A DNA stretch of 41,761 bases from CAYGUK01 sp964352985 (GTDB lineage Bacteria > Pseudomonadota > Gammaproteobacteria > JAHCLG01): assembly GCA_964352985.1 (NCBI GenBank), contig CAYGUK010000026.1, positions 1-41,761 of the forward strand. Direction: 5' to 3'. The position numbers and the translations under genes were made by a program. This document shows positions 36,800 to 41,761 of the stretch, in pieces. The notes beneath the pieces are model-generated. The model searched no databases. It was not told the DNA's origin and was given only the letters and a program-made list of their open reading frames with translations. Every line of letters begins with the position of its first letter. Within the stretch, counting starts at the first letter, position 1.

Positions 36800-36861
36800 G
36801 CTGTTTCCTTTCTAATACCCTAGGCTAAAGCCTTTTACTTCCTTGTTTTAAATACAGTACG

Positions 36862-36890
36862 ATACTATGACAAATAAAAATTAGTGTCAA
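36862..36890 (-). promoter_or_regulatory. Sigma-70-type promoter for the receiver gene
   Basis: On the minus strand a perfect -35 TTGACA (36890-36885) is followed by a 17-base spacer and the -10 TAGTAT (36867-36862), four of six consensus bases. Transcription would begin near 36855 and give a leader of about 55 bases before the ATG at 36799. The -35 also forms half of an inverted repeat, TGACA/TGTCA. Confidence 0.6.
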
Positions 36891-36894
36891 TAAA

Positions 36895-36918
36895 TTTACA
36901 TGAATTTTTTTATGTAAA
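36895..36918. promoter_or_regulatory. Inverted repeat in the divergent promoter region
   Basis: TTTACAT (36895-36901) and ATGTAAA (36912-36918) are perfect seven-base inverted repeats with a ten-base spacer. They lie directly upstream of the minus-strand promoter and about 70 bases before the plus-strand operon, a natural place for an operator that controls both. No binding protein is known. Confidence 0.45.
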
Positions 36919-36987
36919 TTTTTTATATTATTTATCATTCTCTTATGATAAAATGTAACGAAATGTAAACATTTGTATTTTAAGAAA

Positions 36988-38274
36988 ATGAAATCTATTA
37001 GCGAAAAAACAAACTGGAACAATATTAAGCAACAGGTATTGGCGCTTAATCCTGAACTATATGAAATAATTGAAGAGTTAAAACCAAATAATTTGCCTAT
37101 CACTCTAGCTAAATATCAATATGGCTCAGTCATATCAGATGATAAGCATTTTTATCTCCCAAACGCCCAAGGTGAAATTGAAGCCAAACCAGTTAATGAA
37201 TTTCCTTATGTTTTTGTGGTTGATAAAAATATTGAAATTTACGATGAAAAAAATGATCGCGTTAAATCCAGAAGAATATATCCACCAGGTTCTATTTTTC
37301 CCTTCACTGCAGATATCAATAAGCAAGGTAATCTATCACCACGACCGAAATCTATATTTACCATAACATCGGGTATAAGAAATTTAAATATACTTTCTAT
37401 CAGTAGTAACAGTGACGCATACCGAAAATTTTTAAAAGAATATAATCTCGATAATTCACTCCAAGCTGATAATCATTTACACCATTTTCATATAGCTAAA
37501 GGTATCATTAGTGCATTAAATTATAATTGGGAATGTACTGTTTTTATGTTTGGTAAAGAATGGAAAAAAAATATTATCGAAAATCCAAAATGGTATAAAT
37601 TAAATAAGTTTATGTTTCGTCAAACAATTACAAAAAATGCATTTAAAGAACATATCGACTTTCTCGATGATGCTTTAAACGATATTATTTCTGATAATAA
37701 TATTAAAGTTAAACATTATACTATTGAAGCGTTTAAACAACTTATGCTGATGGCTTTTGGTAACTATCCTGGATTTAAGCCATCTATTGATAATGAAGGA
37801 ATTCCACTTGATTGTCTTACTGATGCGTTAATTAACTCCTATCAGAATTCTATTGTACCAATTATTGTTGAATCAACTATGCAAAATCCATCTTCTGATA
37901 ATTTACCAATTTATCACTCGTTGTGGATTTCATCATCAAACAAAATGAAGACCTTTAGACCAACAACTTATCTAGACGAACTTGCGGAAAATATCGATTT
38001 TATTTTAGAAAGTTTTAAAAGTGATTTATACACTTCATCTTCAGCATATGGTCAGCTTAAAAAAGTATTAGATTACAAATTCTACTCGTCGTTAGGAGAT
38101 AATACAGGTACGCTCAGGGAATCAGTTTCTTTAATTAAAGATGATAAGCGATTTTCCGATCTTATTAAAAAATTGAATTCATCATCTTCACATGATGAAG
38201 TATTTCCGAAGCGATCTTTATTTACGAAAGCACTGATTGCAATTAGTTTTAACAAACATTTAGATAAATTATAA
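36988..38274 (+). CDS. Unrecognised 428-residue protein, first gene of the borosin-like operon
   Basis: I take the ATG at 36988 (MKSISEKTNWNN) as start; a TTG at 36973 adds five residues. No family is recognised. The N-terminal part (about 35-125) looks beta-rich (HFYLPNAQGEIEA, FPYVFVVDKNIEIY, IYPPGSIFPFT). A mainly helical region follows with a histidine cluster DNHLHHFHIAKG near residues 156-167, and a helical C-terminal end (LFTKALIAISFNKHLDKL). No membrane segments and no signal peptide. It lies 17 bases upstream of the small peptide gene and clearly belongs to the same operon. It could modify or bind the peptide, be the target or immunity factor, or process the product; the His cluster hints at metal binding but this is untested. 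Confidence 0.75.
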   Translation: MKSISEKTNWNNIKQQVLALNPELYEIIEELKPNNLPITLAKYQYGSVISDDKHFYLPNAQGEIEAKPVNEFPYVFVVDKNIEIYDEKNDRVKSRRIYPPGSIFPFTADINKQGNLSPRPKSIFTITSGIRNLNILSISSNSDAYRKFLKEYNLDNSLQADNHLHHFHIAKGIISALNYNWECTVFMFGKEWKKNIIENPKWYKLNKFMFRQTITKNAFKEHIDFLDDALNDIISDNNIKVKHYTIEAFKQLMLMAFGNYPGFKPSIDNEGIPLDCLTDALINSYQNSIVPIIVESTMQNPSSDNLPIYHSLWISSSNKMKTFRPTTYLDELAENIDFILESFKSDLYTSSSAYGQLKKVLDYKFYSSLGDNTGTLRESVSLIKDDKRFSDLIKKLNSSSSHDEVFPKRSLFTKALIAISFNKHLDKL

Positions 38275-38291
38275 TTATAGGGGTACTTGCC

Positions 38292-38495
38292 ATGAAAACA
38301 CTAGCTTTATTTGAAGAACTCGTTAATGTGTTAAATGCATCTGACGATATCAATAACATTCTGTTAAAACATAACAGCCTTTCATTGAAACCGCACTTCA
38401 TTCAACATAATTCGACTGCTATTAAAGACACTTTAGCTCCGGGAAAAATGTGGGCTGATGGTGATGAAATAGTAAAACTTCCTGTCGCAGCATAA
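38292..38495 (+). CDS. Candidate borosin-like RiPP precursor peptide
   Basis: The gene encodes 67 residues. An AGGGG ribosome site lies eight bases upstream of the ATG, a strong one for this window. Residues 1-45 look helical (LALFEELVNVLNASDDINNI, then LLKHNSLS), with a spacing of hydrophobics similar to the borosin-binding domain of split borosin precursors such as SonA. The C-terminal part runs PGKMWADGDEIVKLPVAA, a short polar linker ending in a hydrophobic tail, the place where split borosins are N-methylated. It directly precedes a SonM-like methyltransferase. Small size, good ribosome site, operon position and hairpin downstream all fit a substrate peptide. The exact core and the modification are inference; the sequence itself is not close to any precursor I can recall. 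Confidence 0.7.
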   Translation: MKTLALFEELVNVLNASDDINNILLKHNSLSLKPHFIQHNSTAIKDTLAPGKMWADGDEIVKLPVAA

Positions 38496-38504
38496 ATTCA
38501 ATAA

Positions 38505-38531
38505 TTAAGGCGAGAACTATTCTCGCCTTAA
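38505..38531 (+). terminator. Hairpin between peptide and methyltransferase genes, probable partial terminator or RNA stabiliser
   Basis: TTAAGGCGAGAA (38505-38516) and TTCTCGCCTTAA (38520-38531) form a perfect 12-pair stem with a three-base loop (CTA), starting ten bases after the peptide stop codon. Sequence after it is AT-rich but has no long T-run, so it may attenuate rather than end transcription or protect the upstream mRNA. Either effect would give more peptide than enzyme, as is usual in RiPP operons. Confidence 0.75.
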
Positions 38532-38556
38532 ATTATATACTTTATTGGATTCATTC

Positions 38557-39333
38557 ATGAAAAAATTAATTATTTGTGGCTCAGGAATTAAAGCTCTTGC
38601 TCACTTAACAAAAGAAACACAAACGGCTGTTGAACAAGCAGATCATACGCTTTATTTGATCAATGAACCTATTATAGAGGAATGGATCCAAAAACATGCT
38701 AATAGATCAGAAAATTTGGAAAAGATTTATTTTGATGATGAAAAAAGAAAAATAGCTTACCAACATATTACCAATCACATTTTAACTACTTTAAAAAAAA
38801 CTGAAACACTATGTGTTATCTTTTACGGGCATCCATGTGTTTATGCTCGATCAGCACTTGATGCCGCTCGAATAGTAAAACATGATGAAACCGTGGAGGT
38901 TTTGATATTACCTGGTATTTCAGCTGAGAATTGTTTATATGCTGATTTAATGATTAATCCTGCTGAAGGAGGATGCCAATCTTATGATGCAACAGATTTT
39001 CTTTTATATGATCGACCAATAAATAATAGTGCCCATTTAATATTGTGGCAGATTGGTATGCTAGGAATGTTGGGGCATGAAAGAAAAAATAATAACCATT
39101 ATAAATTATATGAATTTCTTCAAAACAAGCTTAAATTAGCTTATGATGAAACACATAAAGCAATTATTTATGAAGCATCTCAATACCCATTAGTGAAGCC
39201 CAATATTAAAAAAATAGAATTAAATGAAATAAATGAAAAATTGAAGCTTTCAAAAATATCAACTTTATATATTCCACCCATAAAGACTGTTGATACTTTA
39301 TTAAATAGAAATATTTTTGATCTTTTAGATTGA
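38557..39333 (+). CDS. SonM/OphMA-like peptide backbone N-methyltransferase (tetrapyrrole-methylase fold)
   Basis: From the ATG at 38557 the protein has 258 residues; the TTG at 38545 would add four. Motifs, in order: LIICGSG (4-10), the SAM-binding start of TP-methylases; FYGHPCVYA (89-97); LPGISAENCLYADL (118-131); GCQSYDATDFLL (139-150), close to the borosin form (GxQxxEA(T)DFL); LILWQIGM (161-168); IIYEASQYP (203-211); STLYIPP (235-241). These match the split-borosin enzyme SonM, which uses SAM to methylate backbone amides of a separate precursor, and unlike OphMA this enzyme has no fused substrate tail. It is not a cobalamin or sirohaem enzyme by context: none of those genes are near. 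The peptide upstream is the likely substrate. Confidence 0.85.
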   Translation: MKKLIICGSGIKALAHLTKETQTAVEQADHTLYLINEPIIEEWIQKHANRSENLEKIYFDDEKRKIAYQHITNHILTTLKKTETLCVIFYGHPCVYARSALDAARIVKHDETVEVLILPGISAENCLYADLMINPAEGGCQSYDATDFLLYDRPINNSAHLILWQIGMLGMLGHERKNNNHYKLYEFLQNKLKLAYDETHKAIIYEASQYPLVKPNIKKIELNEINEKLKLSKISTLYIPPIKTVDTLLNRNIFDLLD

Positions 39334-39356
39334 TATATAATTTACAAATTTATATA
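39334..39356. terminator. AT-only inverted repeat between converging genes
   Basis: TATATAATTT (39334-39343) and AATTTATATA (39347-39356) pair at nine of ten positions around a three-base loop. It fills the gap between the methyltransferase stop and the stop of the truncated virB4 gene, which converge. All pairs are A-T, so it would be a weak terminator at best; it may also mark the junction where the two segments were joined. Confidence 0.3.
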
Positions 39357-39358
39357 CG

Positions 39359-40522
39359 TCATATGAGCATTTTCAGATTTACATGACTAGCCATGATACG
39401 TTTTAATTGATGTAAATGTTCAACATTCATCACATAAGATTCACTACTCACTTGAAACGTATAATTGCTACTAATCGCATAAACTTGTTCATCGAGTTTT
39501 GCTAATTCATCAGCAAACACACAAATACTGTGATAGTGATGTCCGAAAATTAAATTATCACTGATTAATTCATCACGTGCACTTTCCAATGCTTCAATTT
39601 GACTGACAGCCGGATCATTATTATGACTTAATTTACGATGTTGTCTTGCAATTGCTGAATCAGCACTTTGTTTTTCTTCGGGTAGAAAAATATGGGTGCT
39701 GATTAATTCGCAGTCTTGTTGATAAAGTTTATCAAACATCACACTACTACTATTATTACCATATTGTTTTAAGGACAACATTGCCGCAAAACGTTTAGGA
39801 CTGGTATCCCACTCAATCGCGCGACCAAAATAAATACGACTCGTTGGAATAAACGTGGCAATATTTTGATAAGGATAAACAAAATCACGATAACTGCCGT
39901 GATTGATTAACATGCCAAAGAAACGTAACAGCTCAGGTCGGCCATCGATTTCTGTTAATTGTCGTGGCGAGAATTGACTTAACTGCGAACAATAATGACC
40001 AATACATTCTTGAAGACTTGATAATTGATAAGCAAGACTTAACGCTCGCGATTGCTTTACCGTTTTTTGTGAAAACCACTTACCAAAGCGTGCCCCCTTA
40101 CCAATCGTACCAGAGCGTACCCCTCTATATACTAGTGTGATATAAATTGAATTTTGATAATGATTATAAGTATTGAACTGTTCGAAATAGGCTTTATTTA
40201 AAGACTGCGCAAAGTCACTGGTAAAATCACCTGCAAGGCCGCTGGCTATTTTGTGATGATGCGTGTGAACGTAAATTGCGACTTCATGACCACCTAATAA
40301 CACGCAATCATGCCAACATTGTTGCAGTAGATTCACATGATGATCGGTTTTCAAATCAACATCAATGCCTTTAATCGCAAGCGTTGTGCCAAGCTGCCCT
40401 TGTCGCGTGACAAAATATTCAGGACTGTGTAAATAACTTATTGGAATGTGTTTCGACATTGGCGTCTCAAACTGTTGTTTTTTACGACAATCATCGGAAT
40501 GATACAAACTAAAAAGGCTCAT
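39359..40522 (-). CDS. VirB4-like protein lacking its ATPase domain (truncated)
   Basis: With the start at 40522 (MSLFSLYHS), overlapping virB3 by 14 bases, the protein has 387 residues; VirB4 proteins have about 800. The N-terminal half is intact by pattern: HIPISYLHSPEYFVTRQGQLGTTLAIKG and the following CagE/TrbE/VirB-type domain, with RFFGMLINHGSY and YFGRAIEWDTSPKRFAAMLSLKQYG. The Walker A and B motifs of the C-terminal half are absent because the frame ends 26 bases short of the methyltransferase gene. As VirB4 needs its ATPase, this copy should be inactive. It belongs to a P-type (VirB) system, separate from the complete F-type TraC. Confidence 0.8.
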   Translation of the reverse strand: MSLFSLYHSDDCRKKQQFETPMSKHIPISYLHSPEYFVTRQGQLGTTLAIKGIDVDLKTDHHVNLLQQCWHDCVLLGGHEVAIYVHTHHHKIASGLAGDFTSDFAQSLNKAYFEQFNTYNHYQNSIYITLVYRGVRSGTIGKGARFGKWFSQKTVKQSRALSLAYQLSSLQECIGHYCSQLSQFSPRQLTEIDGRPELLRFFGMLINHGSYRDFVYPYQNIATFIPTSRIYFGRAIEWDTSPKRFAAMLSLKQYGNNSSSVMFDKLYQQDCELISTHIFLPEEKQSADSAIARQHRKLSHNNDPAVSQIEALESARDELISDNLIFGHHYHSICVFADELAKLDEQVYAISSNYTFQVSSESYVMNVEHLHQLKRIMASHVNLKMLI

Positions 40523-40805
40523 AACTGGCACATCCCCAATATTTATAGTTCGGCACCCCGACACAACGAAGATAACTTGCCATTACATTCATTAATTGAT
40601 AATCGACATAACAAAGGATCATCCCACCGATGTGAATGCCAATGAATAGAAATAGTGTTAGTAGGATTTGTGAACTGGCAATAAATAATATCGCGCAAGC
40701 AACTAAGTTGATCACCGCGTATTCTAAGGTCACCCCTAACATCATCGTTGGTCTGGTTAAGCCTTTAAAAATCGGGGAGATGATTAATTCGCATGCCTCA
40801 CTCAT
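40509..40805 (-). CDS. virB3: VirB3-like protein
   Basis: The protein has 98 residues. IISPIFKGLTRPTMMLGV is the VirB3 signature (lf.gltRP....Gv), then two hydrophobic segments (about 26-45 and 48-65) and the typical end YLRCVGVPNYKYWGCASYEP (family: ...K....n...wg..sy.P). VirB3 sits in the inner membrane and works with VirB4. It overlaps virB2 by four bases (ATGA). In a complete system it would be followed by an intact virB4; here it is not. Confidence 0.88.
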   Translation of the reverse strand: MSEACELIISPIFKGLTRPTMMLGVTLEYAVINLVACAILFIASSQILLTLFLFIGIHIGGMILCYVDYQLMNVMASYLRCVGVPNYKYWGCASYEPF

Positions 40806-41023
40806 AATGCAAAACCCATGTTACCCGCGATAGTCGCACTGCCAAAAATCATCATCAAGCCAAATACTGTCCACAATAAAGTCCGCGTTTGAAAACGATG
40901 CGTAAAAAACGTTTCATAACCGATATACACTAATGCCAGAACAGCAATGCCTTTTACAGCCGAAGAAGTAAATACAGCAATTAATGCACCTAATGCTTGA
41001 GTAAAAATACTATCAGGACTCAT
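40802..41023 (-). CDS. virB2: VirB2/TrbC-like pilin-type membrane protein
   Basis: From the ATG at 41023 (MSPDSIFTQAL), six bases after a GAGG site, the protein has 73 residues. Two membrane helices (about 14-36 and 47-66) are joined by a short polar loop (TFFTHRFQTRTLL), as in VirB2/TrbC pilins. A long N-terminal signal sequence, usual in VirB2, is missing, so this is a short variant or the first hydrophobic segment serves as signal. It is the first of the virB2-virB3-virB4 set. Confidence 0.75.
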   Translation of the reverse strand: MSPDSIFTQALGALIAVFTSSAVKGIAVLALVYIGYETFFTHRFQTRTLLWTVFGLMMIFGSATIAGNMGFAL

Positions 41024-41116
41024 GATTGACCTCACATAAGGAATTGGATAGTGACAACACCAAAACGGACGTGAACATTTCTATTGTTTAAATACATTGC
41101 CACTATCCAAAACCGA

Positions 41117-41335
41117 TTAATTGACAACGCGACGATTAGCCATGCGTTGATAATTTTCAACAAAACTGGTGATGACTTTTTTAAGGCTAGCGACTTCATT
41201 ATCAGCCGCAGGCGTAAAGCGATTCAGTAGATTTCTGGAAAACAATTCAACCCAAAGATCGACACTGATTGCGTCAGTGAATTTCTCATTCTTTGTATTT
41301 TTAACATCAAGATTAATTCGCTGGTAAATCGCCAT
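41117..41335 (-). CDS. Hypothetical protein upstream of virB2
   Basis: From the ATG at 41335 (MAIYQRINLDVKNTK), eight bases after a GGAG site, the protein has 72 residues; an upstream GTG adds three. It is soluble and helical, with a basic end (YQRMANRRVVN). I do not recognise a family. It is 93 bases upstream of virB2 and on the same strand, so it is probably a plasmid-specific gene of the VirB-type operon. Confidence 0.55.
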   Translation of the reverse strand: MAIYQRINLDVKNTKNEKFTDAISVDLWVELFSRNLLNRFTPAADNEVASLKKVITSFVENYQRMANRRVVN

Positions 41336-41348
41336 TGTTAACACTCCT

Positions 41349-41546
41349 TTAGGGTTGCGTCAGTAATTTAATTTCAGATAAAGCCTGCGTGGCTCGCTCT
41401 AATAAAATGGATGTGTATTTCGATGGGTGCTCTTTATGATATTTTTTCCAATCAGACATTTGCCAATTAACAATGTCGTTGATAATCAGATAAGTACTGT
41501 GACTTAATTTTTTTTTGTGGATAATGATTTTTTTCAGTTCACCCAT
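41349..41546 (-). CDS. Hypothetical protein, first of the VirB-type operon
   Basis: The protein has 65 residues, soluble and basic (KKIIIHKKKLSHSTYLIINDIVNW). No family is recognised. It ends four bases from the in-frame start of the next gene, an arrangement that supports co-translation. No clear ribosome site precedes its ATG. Base composition is closer to the VirB-like genes than to the AT-rich cargo. Confidence 0.5.
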   Translation of the reverse strand: MGELKKIIIHKKKLSHSTYLIINDIVNWQMSDWKKYHKEHPSKYTSILLERATQALSEIKLLTQP

Positions 41547-41761
41547 TTTTTAAACCATTTGTTTAACTCATGGGTGCAATGTTAGCTTAATATAATTAGG
41601 AGGAACTTGCGGAAATACGTAAATTTTGCTTTTTTTGGTAAACTAATCTACATATGATGTTATTTAACTATAAGTATTTGATTGAAGCTTAGCTTATTAC
41701 AAAAATACAATTGACCTTATTTCAATGCATCGTTAAAATGTTACTGTAGAATATTGATAAC

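Noticed and set aside
36825..37103. Minus-strand ORF of 92 codons at the start of the RiPP-like operon
   Set aside because: It overlaps the 428-residue gene and the promoter region, and its composition is that of a shadow frame; its MIGKL start resembles the receiver gene only by chance.
38545..38557. TTG at 38545 as start of the methyltransferase
   Set aside because: It has no ribosome site, and the ATG at 38557 gives the normal N-terminus (MKKLIICGSG) for this fold.
1..41761. CRISPR arrays, tRNA or rRNA genes and complete insertion sequences
   Set aside because: I saw no regularly spaced repeats, tRNA-like cloverleafs, rRNA sequence, transposase genes or paired terminal repeats.
41547..41761. 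Possible gene or promoter at the right edge
   Set aside because: No ORF and no convincing promoter hexamers; one GGAGG on the plus strand has no start codon at a useful distance.

Overview
The window looks like part of a conjugative plasmid (or integrative conjugative element) from an AT-rich gammaproteobacterium. The evidence is a strongly AT-rich base composition, an F-type (MPF-F) transfer operon with gammaproteobacterial gene order, TraI- and TraD-like DNA-processing proteins, and a phage-like replication module. An Orbaceae-like or similarly AT-rich host would fit, but nothing in the window fixes the genus.

Layout, left to right. (1) 2-3848, all on the minus strand: accessory cargo after the end of the transfer operon. 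It comprises two zinc-ribbon membrane proteins, a small protein with a HEPN-like Rx4H motif, and a 664-residue trypsin-like protease. (2) 4116-29871, minus strand: an almost continuous transfer operon. Read in the direction of transcription it is a ribbon-helix-helix protein, an SSB/OB-fold protein, a small membrane protein, a previously unlisted small lipoprotein, then traA-traL-traE-traK-traB-traV-traC-trbI-traW-traU-trbC-traN-traF-trbB-traH-traG, two small genes in the place where F carries traS/traT, then traD and traI. Most neighbours overlap by 1-14 bases, so translation is probably coupled. TraI is longer than F TraI and carries a C-terminal TOPRIM (primase-like) region. (3) 30031-33000: a LuxR-type HTH protein, a DnaC-like helicase loader, a replication-initiator-like protein, and a divergent Xre/S24-type repressor. 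(4) 33001-36800: a decayed accessory segment. It holds a secreted Cys-rich protein, an AcrVA2-like gene cut by an in-frame TGA just before its conserved C-terminus, a displaced 56-57 bp copy of that gene's 3' end, an orphan BrnA-like antitoxin, a small unknown protein and a stand-alone receiver domain. (5) 36988-39333, plus strand: the most interesting locus. It is a compact operon of an unrecognised 428-residue protein, a 67-residue peptide, a 12-bp hairpin, and a SonM/OphMA-like tetrapyrrole-methylase-fold methyltransferase. I read it as a split-borosin-like RiPP cluster making a backbone N-methylated peptide. (6) 39359-41546, minus strand and visibly richer in GC: the start of a second, P-type (VirB-like) secretion operon (two small genes, virB2, virB3 and a virB4 that ends before its ATPase domain). 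It abuts the RiPP operon and looks like a remnant.

How it works together: the replication and repressor genes would maintain the element. The RHH and LuxR-type proteins and a long hairpin at 29608-29676 sit at the head of the transfer operon and are candidates for its control or for oriT. TraI/TraD plus the F-type channel and pilus would carry out transfer. The flanking segments are cargo: possible anti-CRISPR, possible defence (protease plus HEPN-like) and the peptide-modification cluster. Assignments rest on motif recognition and gene order only; no database search was possible.
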